Shown piece after piece: positions 24,524 to 34,477 of a DNA stretch of 64,000 nucleotides (position 1 is its first letter; the number at the start of each line of letters is the position of its first letter). The notes below the pieces were generated by a model. It had not been told where the DNA came from. It searched no databases and saw nothing but the letters and a program-made list of their open reading frames with translations. Source of the stretch: an uncultured Gelidibacter sp. (GTDB taxonomy: Bacteria; Bacteroidota; Bacteroidia; Flavobacteriales; Flavobacteriaceae); assembly GCF_947500795.1 (NCBI RefSeq), contig NZ_CANMTE010000002.1:1-64000 (forward strand), given 5' to 3'. The translations under genes and the position numbers were made by a program.

Positions 24524-27500
24524 CTATAATTTTTGAATAAACAATTTTGTGTTTACATCATCAAAAGCAACTTCTATACCATTTGTTAGGTCGTCTACGA
24601 TTTCCAACGTTTCGGTTAAAGTTTCAGTCTTAATGTAATCTATATTCTTGTTTATTGCGTTAATAATTTGTTCATCTTTTTGAAATTGGACCACAATCCT
24701 ATCTGTAAGCTCATAACCTGAATCCTTTCTTAAATTCTGGATTCGGTTTACCAATTCTCTTGCGATACCTTCCTTCCTCAATTCATCAGTTATAGTGACG
24801 TCTAAAGCTACTGTTAATGGTCCTGAACTTGCCACGAGCCAACCTTCAATATCTTGAGAGGTAATCTCTACATCTGAGAGCTCCAAAGTAATACTTTTTC
24901 CATTAACTTCTATGTCTAAAGTACCCTTTTCCTCAATTGCACTAATATCTTTTGCAATAAAGTTACTTATGACTTGCGCTACCGCTTTCATGTCTTTACC
25001 AAAGCGAGGCCCAAGGACTTTAAAGTTAGGTTTTATCTGTTTTACAAGGATATCAGAAGCATCTTCCAACACTTCAATTTCCTTAACATTGACCTCAGAT
25101 TTGATCAAATCAGCAACCGCCAAAATTTCATTTTTTTGAGCTTCGCTAGAAATTGGGATCATGATTTTTTGAAGCGGCTGACGCACCTTTATTTTCTCCT
25201 TAGCTCTTAATGAAAGCACTAACGATGAAATGGTTTGTGCCGATTCCATTTTATGTTCTAATTCCTTATCCACAAAACGTTCATCATACACTGGGAAATC
25301 AGATAAATGGACGCTCTCAAACGCTTCTTTTTTAGTGACCTTATTCAAATCCATATACAGACGGTCCATATAGAACGGTGCAATTGGCGCACCTAATTTC
25401 GCAATGGTTACCATACACGTATACAAGGTTTGGTAGGCTGAAATTTTATCTTGTTGATAATCGCCTTTCCAGAAACGTCTTCTGCTTAAACGCACATACC
25501 AGTTACTCAAATAATCTTGCGTAAAGTCAGATATCACACGTGCCGCTTTTGTTGGCTCGTAATCTGCATAATATTCGTCTACCTTTTGTATTAAGGTGTG
25601 TAATTCTGATAGAATCCAACGGTCTATTTCTGGACGCTTCTCCAAAGGCATTTCTGGCTCTGAATAGTTGAAACTATCTAAATTGGTATATAGCGTAAAG
25701 AAGGAATACGTATTATATAAGGTGCCAAAGAACTTACGTTTTACTTCTTCAATTCCTTCAAGATCAAATTTAAGGTTATCCCAAGGGTTGGCATTAGAAA
25801 TCATGTACCAACGCGTCGCATCAGCACCGTAAGAATCTAATGTTGCAAATGGATCTACAGCATTGCCTAAACGCTTGGACATTTTTTGTCCGTTTTTATC
25901 CAACACCAAGCCATTAGATACGACGTTTTTATAGGCCACAGAATCAAAAACCATGGTTGAAATCGCATGCAAGGTATAGAACCATCCACGTGTCTGATCA
26001 ACACCTTCCGCAATAAAATCAGCTGGGTAAGCTTTATTATCGTCAATTAATTCCTTATTCTCAAATGGATAGTGCCACTGTGCGTAAGGCATCGACCCAG
26101 AATCAAACCAAACATCAATTAAATCTGCTTCACGTTTCATTGGTTTGCCTGATGGCGATACCAACACAATTTCATCTACAATATTTTTATGTAAATCGAT
26201 TTTAGCGTAGTTCTCTTCTGAATTGTTACCAACCTCAAAATCGGCGAAAATATCAGCGGACATGTGTCCTTTTTCTACTGATTTTTGCATCTCAGCCTTC
26301 AATTCTTCAACTGATCCGATACAGATTTCTTCCTTACCATCTTCAGTTCTCCAAATTGGCAATGGAATTCCCCAATAACGTGAACGCGACAAGTTCCAAT
26401 CGTTAGCATTAGCCAACCAGTTGCCAAAACGGCCTGTTCCTGTAGATTTTGGTTTCCAATTGATGGTATCGTTTAAGGACACCATTTGGTCTTTTACATC
26501 AGTAACTTTAATGAACCAAGAATCTAATGGGTAATATAAAATTGGTTTGTCAGTACGCCAGCAATTTGGATAACTGTGTTTATATTTTTCAACCTTAAAG
26601 GCTTTATTTTCATTCTTTAGTTTCAGCGCCAAACGTTCGTCAACACTTAAATATTCTTTCAGATTGGCAATGACAGATTTTAAACTCTCTTTCTGCTTTT
26701 CGTATTCTGAAACTAATTCGGCGTCATTTAAATATTCAGATTTTACGTATTCGCCAGCAAACCCGTACAATTCATCCTTAATTTCTTTTCTAAAACGCCC
26801 TTGCAAATCTACAAGAGGCACCAAGTTTCCGTTTTCGTCCTTTACCAACATTGGCGGAACTTCAGGGCTTGCTTGTTTAGCGACTAAAGCATCATCCGCA
26901 CCAAAAGTAGGCGCTGTATGCACAATTCCGGTACCGTCTTCAGTAGTTACGAAATCGCCAGAAATTACTCTAAAGGCATTTTCAGGATTGTCATTTGGCA
27001 ATGCATATGGCAATAATTGCTCATAAGTGATGCCTACTAAATCTTTTCCTTTAAATTCTTTGACAACAAAATATGGGATTTTTTTATCGCCAGAAGTGTA
27101 TTCCAACAATTCAGCTTTGGTCTCTACTCTTTTAAACTTCCCATCAAATTGATTGTTGACCAATGGCTTTGCCAAAACAACATTTATAGGCTCAAAGGTG
27201 TATTGATTGTAAGTCTCCACCAACACGTAGTCGATTTTAGGACCTACAGTCAATGCCGTATTACTTGGCAAAGTCCAAGGTGTGGTCGTCCAAGCTAAGA
27301 AATAAATAGTGCCTTCATTCTGTAAAAAGTCAGGAAGTGAAGCTTCATTTGCTTTAAACTGCGCCACAACAGTGGTGTCCGTCACATCTTGATAAGTACC
27401 TGGCTGATTAAGCTCGTGAGAACTCAATCCCGTACCTGCCTTTGGAGAATACGGTTGGATGGTGTAGCCTTTGTAAATGAGTTGCTTCTCATAAATTTGT

Positions 27501-27997
27501 TTCAGCAACCACCAAACGCTTTCCATATATTTTGGCTCATAGGTAATGTACGGATTGTCCATATCTACCCAATAGCCCATTTTTTCAGTAAGGTCATTCC
27601 ACACATCCGTATAACGCATCACGGCTTTACGGCACGCAGCGTTATAATCTTCAACAGAAATGGTTTTACCAATATCTTCCTTAGTAATGCCGAGTTCTTT
27701 CTCAACACCAAGTTCTATAGGCAAACCGTGGGTATCCCAACCTGCTTTACGTTTTACCTGAAAACCTTTCATCGTTTTATAACGAGGAAAAATATCTTTA
27801 ATGGCACGCGCCAAAACGTGGTGTACCCCAGGTAATCCATTAGCAGAAGGTGGCCCTTCAAAAAACACAAACGGTGTGCTTCCTTCTCTGGTAGTTATAC
27901 TTTTATCGAAAATGCTTTTTTCCTTCCAATAATTACCGATATCTTCAGCAACTTTTGGCAAGTCAAGTCCTTTGTATTCAGTGAATTTACTGCTCAT
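24524..27997 (-). CDS. ileS: Isoleucyl-tRNA synthetase
   Basis: Charges tRNA-Ile with isoleucine in the cytoplasm. The 1157-residue class I enzyme shows the HIGH-type block PPSANGLPGVHHVLARA near residue 49, the editing domain with TTPWTLPSNTALTV near 239, the KMSKS block QKMSKRLGNAVDP near 710, and the anticodon-binding and long C-terminal regions. No zinc-binding cysteine tail is seen, consistent with the longer IleS subtype. The DksA/TraR-like gene follows after four bases. Confidence 0.97.
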   Translation of the reverse strand: MSSKFTEYKGLDLPKVAEDIGNYWKEKSIFDKSITTREGSTPFVFFEGPPSANGLPGVHHVLARAIKDIFPRYKTMKGFQVKRKAGWDTHGLPIELGVEKELGITKEDIGKTISVEDYNAACRKAVMRYTDVWNDLTEKMGYWVDMDNPYITYEPKYMESVWWLLKQIYEKQLIYKGYTIQPYSPKAGTGLSSHELNQPGTYQDVTDTTVVAQFKANEASLPDFLQNEGTIYFLAWTTTPWTLPSNTALTVGPKIDYVLVETYNQYTFEPINVVLAKPLVNNQFDGKFKRVETKAELLEYTSGDKKIPYFVVKEFKGKDLVGITYEQLLPYALPNDNPENAFRVISGDFVTTEDGTGIVHTAPTFGADDALVAKQASPEVPPMLVKDENGNLVPLVDLQGRFRKEIKDELYGFAGEYVKSEYLNDAELVSEYEKQKESLKSVIANLKEYLSVDERLALKLKNENKAFKVEKYKHSYPNCWRTDKPILYYPLDSWFIKVTDVKDQMVSLNDTINWKPKSTGTGRFGNWLANANDWNLSRSRYWGIPLPIWRTEDGKEEICIGSVEELKAEMQKSVEKGHMSADIFADFEVGNNSEENYAKIDLHKNIVDEIVLVSPSGKPMKREADLIDVWFDSGSMPYAQWHYPFENKELIDDNKAYPADFIAEGVDQTRGWFYTLHAISTMVFDSVAYKNVVSNGLVLDKNGQKMSKRLGNAVDPFATLDSYGADATRWYMISNANPWDNLKFDLEGIEEVKRKFFGTLYNTYSFFTLYTNLDSFNYSEPEMPLEKRPEIDRWILSELHTLIQKVDEYYADYEPTKAARVISDFTQDYLSNWYVRLSRRRFWKGDYQQDKISAYQTLYTCMVTIAKLGAPIAPFYMDRLYMDLNKVTKKEAFESVHLSDFPVYDERFVDKELEHKMESAQTISSLVLSLRAKEKIKVRQPLQKIMIPISSEAQKNEILAVADLIKSEVNVKEIEVLEDASDILVKQIKPNFKVLGPRFGKDMKAVAQVISNFIAKDISAIEEKGTLDIEVNGKSITLELSDVEITSQDIEGWLVASSGPLTVALDVTITDELRKEGIARELVNRIQNLRKDSGYELTDRIVVQFQKDEQIINAINKNIDYIKTETLTETLEIVDDLTNGIEVAFDDVNTKLFIQKL

Positions 27998-28151
27998 TAT
28001 CTCATTAATTCTAATCGAAGTGCGAAATTAACGATTTTTGATAAAATAGAGGAATTAAATGACCGAAAAAGAACAGCTAAAAAGCTGATCTTAAAAAGCC
28101 TTTAAATAGCAGTTTTGTTGGTTGGAAGAAATCCACGACAATGGCCGAATA

Positions 28152-28616
28152 CTAATGCTCTCTTTGGAATGCTTTCAGGAATCGGTTTGCCTTTTCTAAC
28201 AGTAGTTTTTGTGCTGAAGGTTCTGTTTTAGTTTCTGAAATGACTTTGTTTTTATGAACATACATTTTAGATGCCGTTCCTGCAGATTTGGTATCAATCA
28301 GCACCACATCTCCATCCTTAAAATAATACACTTCGGTTAGTGTTTCAGCCGTAGTTTCAACATTTTTAATTTTATAGAGCGTATTGGATTGCTCATCAAA
28401 ATATACAGTGTATTTGTAATTTCCAATATCCTTAAACCCTTGCGTATCCGTTAGAGCGCCTTCAATGGTCTCCTGTTTTAAATTTTTATTTGCATCTACT
28501 TGAGAGACATAACTATTGATTTCAGTAGTTAGCGATGCCGTAGATTTGCCAGGTTTTGGTCCGCAGGAAGCGAATAAAATCATTCCGAATATAACTAAAA
28601 GGGCTTTTGTTTTCAT
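28152..28616 (-). CDS. Unrecognised lipoprotein
   Basis: A 154-residue protein with a lipoprotein signal peptide: KALLVIFGMILFASCGPKPG, lipidated Cys at 19. The mature part is a beta-rich domain (KYTVYFDEQSNTLYKIKNVE, EVYYFKDGDVVLIDTK) that I do not assign to a family. Its start is only eight bases after the stop of a RelE/ParE-type toxin, so it may be read from the toxin-antitoxin transcript. Its role is unknown. Confidence 0.75.
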   Translation of the reverse strand: MKTKALLVIFGMILFASCGPKPGKSTASLTTEINSYVSQVDANKNLKQETIEGALTDTQGFKDIGNYKYTVYFDEQSNTLYKIKNVETTAETLTEVYYFKDGDVVLIDTKSAGTASKMYVHKNKVISETKTEPSAQKLLLEKANRFLKAFQREH

Positions 28617-28624
28617 ATATTGAT

Positions 28625-28936
28625 TTAAGGTGTGTTTAGTAATTTTTTTAAGGTTTTAGGATTCATGCGATTATTGAAAAACACAATTAAATAAATGATT
28701 TTATTATGCGTTTCTTCTTTAAAATATAAGGAAACATTCTTGTGGATAATCGCCTTTTTAATTCCAAATTCTGTATTTATAGTAGGAAAGTCAACTTGCT
28801 GAGATTTAATTTTCGCCAAAATTGAGGTTGTCAATTCGTGAAACTCCTTAACTTCATTTTTAGTCCATCTTGCTTGGAGATTCTCTATAATTTCAAAGTA
28901 AGTAATTTTAGCAAATTGCGTCCATACAATTTCCAT
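28625..28936 (-). CDS. RelE/ParE superfamily toxin
   Basis: A 103-residue protein starting MEIVWTQFAKITYFEIIENL, the typical first strand and helices of RelE/ParE toxins, and continuing VKEFHELTTSILAKI and the strand HNKIIYLIVFFNNRMNPKTLKKL. Family members cut mRNA at the ribosome or poison gyrase; which applies cannot be told. The ATG at 28936 is preferred over one five codons earlier because MEIVWT is the usual N-terminus. It lies four bases after the antitoxin stop, so the pair is coupled. Catalytic residues are poorly conserved in the family and the toxin looks intact. Confidence 0.75.
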   Translation of the reverse strand: MEIVWTQFAKITYFEIIENLQARWTKNEVKEFHELTTSILAKIKSQQVDFPTINTEFGIKKAIIHKNVSLYFKEETHNKIIYLIVFFNNRMNPKTLKKLLNTP

Positions 28937-28940
28937 AATC

Positions 28941-29174
28941 TTATAGACCATAGGATTTACTGATTTCTTCCATTACTTGATCATGAGAAAATGTTTTACC
29001 ATGCTCAAGATCTTTCAATCCTGCCTTTATAAAAACTTTTTCAACTTCAGAGACATCAGCCGTAAAAGCGTCTTCATGCTCTTTTTTGAATTGCTTTATC
29101 TTGGAAATAAGTGTTTCATCATTCAATCCAATTAGCCATTCTACGAGTTTATATTTTTCTAATTGAATATCCAT
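28941..29174 (-). CDS. Antitoxin component of RelE/ParE pair
   Basis: A 77-residue acidic protein (MDIQLEKYKLVEWLIGLND) ending HDQVMEEISKSYGL, the pattern of flavobacterial antitoxins encoded just before RelE/ParE toxins. It is expected to bind and neutralise the toxin four bases downstream. No clear DNA-binding domain is seen in the sequence, so autoregulation is uncertain. Neighbours radA upstream and the lipoprotein downstream are on the same strand. Confidence 0.72.
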   Translation of the reverse strand: MDIQLEKYKLVEWLIGLNDETLISKIKQFKKEHEDAFTADVSEVEKVFIKAGLKDLEHGKTFSHDQVMEEISKSYGL

Positions 29175-29192
29175 AACGGTCTATTTTAATAT

Positions 29193-29200
29193 TAAAGATA
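29193..29200 (-). promoter_or_regulatory. -7-like box of toxin-antitoxin operon
   Basis: TATCTTTA on the minus strand matches seven of eight positions of TAnnTTTG, about 19 bases before the antitoxin ATG. Confidence 0.4.
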
Positions 29201-29229
29201 GCTAATAATTTGATTTTAATTCCAAGGCA

Positions 29230-30588
29230 CTACACCAAAAAACTCACCAAATCCTCAATTTTTGAGATCAACTGAATTTTGATAACGGTGTTTTTTAAAG
29301 CTATTTTATTGTATTTGGAAACGAATATGGTTGAAAACCCTAATTTTTCAGCTTCCAAAATTCGCTGCTCTACACGTTGTACAGGTCTGATTTCTCCTGA
29401 AAGTCCCACTTCTGCAGCAAAACAGTAATCCTTAGGAATGGCCACATCTTCATTTGAAGATAACACTGATGCCACCACCGCCAAATCTATAGCAGGATCG
29501 TCCACCGAAATTCCGCCCGTAATGTTCAAGAACACATCCTTCGCGCCCAATCTGAATCCGGCACGCTTTTCCAATACTGCCAACAGCATATTGAGGCGTT
29601 TGGCATTAAACCCGGTGGCGGATCGTTGTGGCGTTCCGTAAACTGCAGTGCTCACCAAGGCTTGTACCTCAATCATAAGTGGACGCATTCCCTCCAAAGT
29701 TGAGGCCACCGCATTTCCTGAAAGTTCTTCGTCTTTTTTGGATATTAGAATTTCTGACGGATTGGAAACTTCGCGTAGTCCTGAGCCTTGCATTTCATAA
29801 ATCCCCAGTTCATTGGTAGACCCAAATCGGTTTTTATGGGCGCGCAGGATGCGGAATACGTGATTACGATCGCCTTCAAATTGCAAAACGGTATCCACCA
29901 TATGCTCCAAAATCTTTGGCCCTGCAATATTTCCATCTTTGGTAATATGCCCGATTAAAATAACTGGAGTTGCTGTTTCCTTAGCGAATTTTATAAGTTC
30001 AGTGGTACATTCCTTAATTTGAGAAATGCTTCCTGACGACGATTCGATATAATCACTATGCAGCGTTTGGATGGAATCGATGACCACAATATCAGGCTCC
30101 AATGCTTCAATTTGCTTAAAGATATTTTGGGTTTTCGTTTCCGTCAGAATATAGCAATTGGCACTGTTAGGATTAATGCGTTCGGCACGCATCCTAATTT
30201 GCTGCTGACTTTCTTCACCAGAAACATAGAGTGTTTTATAGGGTAATTTTAATGAAATTTGAAGCAATAGAGTACTCTTTCCAATACCTGGTTCTCCACC
30301 TAATAAAATTAATGATCCGGGAACAATTCCGCCACCAAGCACCCGATTGAATTCTTCATCTTGAGTATTCATTCGTGCTTCTTGGGTCACATCAATCTCA
30401 TTAATACGCAACGGTTTTGATGTGCGTTTTACTGCCGATGTTGGGGTTTTCCAATCTGACTTTTCCTCTTTTTGGATGACCTCCTCTACAATGGTATTCC
30501 ATTCTTTACAAGCCGTGCATTGCCCTTGCCATTTAGAATATTGGCTACCACAATTTTGACAAAAGAAGGTTGTTTTTATTTTGGCCAT
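29230..30588 (-). CDS. radA: DNA repair protein RadA
   Basis: RadA is a RecA-like motor that drives branch migration during recombinational repair. The 452-residue protein has the N-terminal four-cysteine zinc finger (FFCQNCGSQY and GQCTACKEW), Walker A GGEPGIGKSTLLLQI near residue 93, the RadA-specific HKNRFGSTNELG motif near 255, and the C-terminal Lon-protease-like domain (GGISVDDPAIDLAVVAS, FAAEVGLSGEIRPVQ). Length is normal. It is probably transcribed on its own. Confidence 0.97.
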   Translation of the reverse strand: MAKIKTTFFCQNCGSQYSKWQGQCTACKEWNTIVEEVIQKEEKSDWKTPTSAVKRTSKPLRINEIDVTQEARMNTQDEEFNRVLGGGIVPGSLILLGGEPGIGKSTLLLQISLKLPYKTLYVSGEESQQQIRMRAERINPNSANCYILTETKTQNIFKQIEALEPDIVVIDSIQTLHSDYIESSSGSISQIKECTTELIKFAKETATPVILIGHITKDGNIAGPKILEHMVDTVLQFEGDRNHVFRILRAHKNRFGSTNELGIYEMQGSGLREVSNPSEILISKKDEELSGNAVASTLEGMRPLMIEVQALVSTAVYGTPQRSATGFNAKRLNMLLAVLEKRAGFRLGAKDVFLNITGGISVDDPAIDLAVVASVLSSNEDVAIPKDYCFAAEVGLSGEIRPVQRVEQRILEAEKLGFSTIFVSKYNKIALKNTVIKIQLISKIEDLVSFLV

Positions 30589-30660
30589 GCTTGAAAGTTT
30601 AGGCTAAAATAAAACTATTTGAGGTATTAATCTGTATTGAAAATCTTAATTGACCTTTTA

Positions 30661-31830
30661 TTAATCTTCAATGTCAGTTACATTATCATCAACAGCAATG
30701 GTAAGGCCTTCTACCTTTGACAAAATCAAATCTTTATTGATATGATCAGTAGATTCCAGGTCTAAAGCAGACTCATATAATTTTTTAGCGCGTTTGGTTT
30801 TACCCGATTTTTCTGCATGAAGTGCCAGGTAATAGGTGCCGTAAGATGTGTTTGGATTTTGTTTGTTGGCCAATTTTCCTATTTTTTCCAAGGAAGCAAG
30901 ATCGTTGCGTTGCTCTGCAGCTTTCACGATTTTTTCAAATTCTTCTTCAGAAATAGGTTTATGTACTCCGAATAAATCTTCAATTTTTTGATATCGCTTA
31001 CTAATATATTGGTCTAAAGTACCTTCATAAGAAAGAATATCTTCCTTAAACTCTCTATCGCTAATAGGTTTATACAATTCGAAGATCTTGTCTAAAGCTT
31101 GAGACAACGCTCCAGTTACCAACGTGTAATGTGAATCGTCCTTAAAATCTTCAAAATAATACTTCAACGCTTTATTATCTAGCTGTTGCAACTCTTGATC
31201 AGCATTCTTGATGTCACTTCTTATTGGCGCAATATCCTTATCGCTCGTTACCATATAATAAAACACATCTTCCTTTAACCATTTTAATCGGTTACTGACA
31301 TTTTCGACCATTTTCCCTTTAAAATCTGGACTTAAATTGATGTACGCTTTAAACAATGGCTCGTCCTTAAGTAAAAAGGAGTTCATGAAATTGGCCATAA
31401 GATCATGTCCAACCGCCACTTTAAATTTACTTGTGTTGAAATTTCTATCGATATAAGGCATCAACTCTAAGGTGATGAACTCGAAAAATTTAGCTCCAAA
31501 TTCGATAGGCAATCCAGAAACTTCATCATGAAAACTGTCATAAAAACGTTGCTTTCCTTGTACTAAGCCAACAACAATGGCTTCTGGCATTTTATCAAAA
31601 TAGGTTTGAAAGGCTACTTGTCCAACTACGGGCTCAAAAAGATAATCGCCATCAAACACTAAAATAACAGGATATTTCAAATCTGATTCCGGATCGTAAT
31701 TCTTCGGAAGCTGGATTTTTATATCTCTAGTAGAATTTAATTTTCTTGATTGAAACTGCTCGTAAATGGCTTGTGCATTGATAGAAACAGTACAAAACAA
31801 GATGAAGATAAAAGGTAGGGCTCTTTTCAT
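30661..31830 (-). CDS. Secreted alpha/beta-hydrolase esterase with C-terminal repeat region, copy 2
   Basis: A 389-residue exported protein with a signal peptide (RALPFIFILFCTVSINAQA) and an esterase-D/IroE-like alpha/beta-hydrolase domain (about 20-250): PKNYDPESDLKYPVILVFDGD, and AVGHDLMANFM where the usual nucleophile motif GxSxG reads GHDLM. The expected Ser is thus Asp. The last third (EKIGKLANKQNPNTSYGTYYLALHAEKSG) is TPR-like. It is a tandem paralogue of the gene 87 bases upstream, which shares the same domain order. Confidence 0.8.
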   Translation of the reverse strand: MKRALPFIFILFCTVSINAQAIYEQFQSRKLNSTRDIKIQLPKNYDPESDLKYPVILVFDGDYLFEPVVGQVAFQTYFDKMPEAIVVGLVQGKQRFYDSFHDEVSGLPIEFGAKFFEFITLELMPYIDRNFNTSKFKVAVGHDLMANFMNSFLLKDEPLFKAYINLSPDFKGKMVENVSNRLKWLKEDVFYYMVTSDKDIAPIRSDIKNADQELQQLDNKALKYYFEDFKDDSHYTLVTGALSQALDKIFELYKPISDREFKEDILSYEGTLDQYISKRYQKIEDLFGVHKPISEEEFEKIVKAAEQRNDLASLEKIGKLANKQNPNTSYGTYYLALHAEKSGKTKRAKKLYESALDLESTDHINKDLILSKVEGLTIAVDDNVTDIED

Positions 31831-31917
31831 CGTTAAGTAGGTTTTTGATTGGGATGCTAAATATATACAAATTATAGTTAATCTGTATAATTTATTCGAT
31901 GAAATGCACCTTTTGTA

Positions 31918-33057
31918 TTAATTTCCGTCTTTAATAGTATATATTTTATCTAATAAAACATCTTTATCTATAAAGTCAGAAGCCTTCAATAAAAGACCTG
32001 ATTGGTAGTATTGCAGCGCCTTTTTTAAATTGTTTTCCTGCTCATAATACAAGCCTGTGTAATAGGCGCTAATCATGGAATCCGGATATTCCTTACGCAC
32101 CATTCTTGACAATTCCTTTAGGGCATCTATGTCGTTTTTATTAATTGCTGCAGCGGCTACGGCCTTAATATCATTCTCAACAATTTTTTTCTCAAATCCG
32201 TAAAACGACTTAATATCGTCATATTTTTTTACTAAATACTGAAAAGGACCTGCTTCATAGGTCAATACCTGAGTTGTATATTCTTGTTTATTGATAGGTT
32301 TATAGAGTGAAAAAATCTCATTTAACGCCTTCGGGATCCCAAGACCTACCAATGAATAATGGTCAGCATCCGTAAAATCATCAAATCTGTAATGCACTTT
32401 AGGATTGGTCAACGCCGATAATTGCGCGTTGTGAGCCATTATCTTTTCCTTCAATTGGCTGATGTCATTTTCTGCCGTAGCCACATAGTAAAACGAATCT
32501 TTGTTCATTAATGAAAGACGCTCCCGAACCCTATTGGTCATTTCTGGTCCTAAATCTGGACTGAATAGAATAAAGGCTCTAAAAATAGGATTATCCTTAA
32601 ATAAATAATAATTGATAAAATTGGCACTTGCATCATGGCCTGCCACAATTCTAAAATTTGAAACGTTGTATTTACTTTCTATATGAGGGATGAGTTCCAT
32701 GCCGATAAACTCGAAAAAGGATGCGCCCTCATGAGCAGGGAAATAAATTTCCTTATCATAAAATAGATCTTTGTCTCTTGTCTTCGCTTGATTGATGCCA
32801 ACCACAATACATTTTGGCATTTCGCCCCAATAGGCCTGATAATCTAAATTACCTGCAAAAGGTTCAAATAAATAATCGCCATCTAAAACAATAATCAACG
32901 GGTATTTATTTTTATCCTCAGGATCGTAGTTTCGCGGCAATTGAATTTTGATTTCTCTTGTTTCTCCTAATTTTGAAGAATACAAAGGTTCATAAATAAC
33001 TTGGGCATTTATAGAGATGCTGAAGAGAAACAACAAGAGCAGCGTTAACTTTTTCAT
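31918..33057 (-). CDS. Secreted alpha/beta-hydrolase esterase with C-terminal repeat region, copy 1
   Basis: A 379-residue exported protein with a signal peptide (LLLLFLFSISINAQV) and the same design as its downstream neighbour: QLPRNYDPEDKNKYPLIIVLDGDYLFEP, a nucleophile-elbow position reading AGHDASANF (Asp, not Ser), and a TPR-like tail (SAYYTGLYYEQENNLKKALQYYQSG). The two proteins share many blocks and arose by tandem duplication. Because both have Asp at the elbow, they may use another nucleophile or be non-catalytic. The substrate is unknown. Confidence 0.8.
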   Translation of the reverse strand: MKKLTLLLLFLFSISINAQVIYEPLYSSKLGETREIKIQLPRNYDPEDKNKYPLIIVLDGDYLFEPFAGNLDYQAYWGEMPKCIVVGINQAKTRDKDLFYDKEIYFPAHEGASFFEFIGMELIPHIESKYNVSNFRIVAGHDASANFINYYLFKDNPIFRAFILFSPDLGPEMTNRVRERLSLMNKDSFYYVATAENDISQLKEKIMAHNAQLSALTNPKVHYRFDDFTDADHYSLVGLGIPKALNEIFSLYKPINKQEYTTQVLTYEAGPFQYLVKKYDDIKSFYGFEKKIVENDIKAVAAAAINKNDIDALKELSRMVRKEYPDSMISAYYTGLYYEQENNLKKALQYYQSGLLLKASDFIDKDVLLDKIYTIKDGN

Positions 33058-33139
33058 ATAATTTTTTGATTATTTGTAGCTATGCAAGTTAAAGAATAAT
33101 TCGTTTCGTTTAACTATGCTTTTTAATGATTTGTAGACT

Positions 33140-34111
33140 TTAAGATTGTTTAACAACCTTATTTTTACGGTTAAAGATAGGCAAAAACAAGAAAGATAAA
33201 CTTCCTAATATGATGATCATAGCGGTTTGAGATGCCCATATGATCCACCCAAAAGCAATGCTTGGGTTTTCAGGAATATCAAAAACGGAGAATGCAGCGC
33301 CAATGGCCAATGGATACACAAAAATGCCTCCATTAGTGGCCGCTATGGTGAAACTCCCCGCAATAAATGCTATCAAAAGTGCGCCTACTGACACGCCATT
33401 CAAATCATCTACAGCCAAGGTTGTCACGTAGAACATGAGTAAATACATTACCCAAATAAAGAGCGTATGACCGATAAAAGCCCACTTTTGCTCCATCCTG
33501 AAAATACTCAGAATACCATCTAATAATCCCAAAACAAAGTGACGTACTTTCTGTGCTATTTTAGACTGGCTCTTTCTAAGATATAGGATAAGTAGAACAC
33601 ACATGACCACTCCAAAAACACCCATCAACATTAATTTTTGGGGCTGGAAGGCATTTTGTAACAATTCATAAATGAAATCAAACTGAATGAGAAAAGTGAT
33701 GCCCACAATACTGAGAAGAATGAGAAAATCTGCCATTCTTTCCGCGATAATAGTCCCGAAACTCTTTTGAAAAGGAACGCCTTCGTAGTTTGTCAAAACG
33801 GCGGCTCGTAATACTTCACCTGATCTCGGAATTCCAAAATTTGCCAAATACGCGATAAAAACCGCCATGGTTCTATTCGGTAATTTTGCAGGGTAACCCA
33901 TAGGCTCCAATAAATATTTCCAGCGGTAAGCTCGGGATAAATTACTGAGCAACCCAAGGAGCATCCCTAAAGCAATCCAACTATAATTAGCGGATTTAAA
34001 ATAGGGTACAATTTTATCTATCGGTAATTTTGAAAATGTATACCACCCAAAAAAAACAGCCAACAAAAGCGGAAGCGCTATTCTTACTACTTTTTTAGTC
34101 TTGGGGCTCAA
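33140..34111 (-). CDS. Flippase-like membrane protein (UPF0104/lysyl-PG synthase TM family)
   Basis: A 323-residue integral inner-membrane protein with about eight hydrophobic segments, starting PLLLAVFFGWYTFSKL. Conserved blocks of the family are RAYRWKYLLEPMG, NFGIPRSGEVLRAAVLTNYEGVPF and GTIIAERMADFLILL. Family members include the flippase part of MprF and archaeal/bacterial glycolipid-linked proteins; the substrate cannot be assigned. It starts two bases after the panD stop, so panC-panD and this gene make one operon. Confidence 0.87.
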   Translation of the reverse strand: MSPKTKKVVRIALPLLLAVFFGWYTFSKLPIDKIVPYFKSANYSWIALGMLLGLLSNLSRAYRWKYLLEPMGYPAKLPNRTMAVFIAYLANFGIPRSGEVLRAAVLTNYEGVPFQKSFGTIIAERMADFLILLSIVGITFLIQFDFIYELLQNAFQPQKLMLMGVFGVVMCVLLILYLRKSQSKIAQKVRHFVLGLLDGILSIFRMEQKWAFIGHTLFIWVMYLLMFYVTTLAVDDLNGVSVGALLIAFIAGSFTIAATNGGIFVYPLAIGAAFSVFDIPENPSIAFGWIIWASQTAMIIILGSLSFLFLPIFNRKNKVVKQS

Positions 34112-34113
34112 TA

Positions 34114-34464
34114 TTATTTGAGTAAGTTGGTTGCTTCATCAGGAAACACCAAAGAAGGTTTAAAGGTTCTAGCTTCCTCCAAATCCATAAACGCATAGGT
34201 GATTAAAATTAGCGTATCGCCAACCGCTACTTTACGTGCAGCAGCACCATTTAAGGTGATTTCACCAGAATTTCTTGGACCAGGAATCACGTAAGTATCC
34301 AAACGCTCACCGTTATCATTGTTGACAATTTGAACTTTCTCACCCTGAATGATATTCGCGGCATCCATTAAATCTTCATCAATAGTAATGCTGCCTATAT
34401 AATTTAGTTCAGCTCCGGTACATTTGACACGGTGTATTTTCGATTTTACTACTTGTATTTGCAT
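34114..34464 (-). CDS. panD: Aspartate 1-decarboxylase
   Basis: Makes beta-alanine from aspartate for pantothenate. The start is the ATG at 34464 ([20 protein letters not shown]), giving 116 residues; upstream in-frame codons overlap the panC end. Self-cleavage between Gly24 and Ser25 in YIGSITI creates the pyruvoyl cofactor; the site is intact. Other conserved blocks are [15 protein letters not shown] and [13 protein letters not shown]. It sits between panC (13 bases) and the flippase-like gene (2 bases). Confidence 0.96.
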   Translation of the reverse strand: MQIQVVKSKIHRVKCTGAELNYIGSITIDEDLMDAANIIQGEKVQIVNNDNGERLDTYVIPGPRNSGEITLNGAAARKVAVGDTLILITYAFMDLEEARTFKPSLVFPDEATNLLK

Positions 34465-34477
34465 GTGGCAAAGATAA

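Noticed and set aside
27389-27835. 148-codon frame antisense to ileS
   Set aside because: Shadow of the N-terminal part of ileS.
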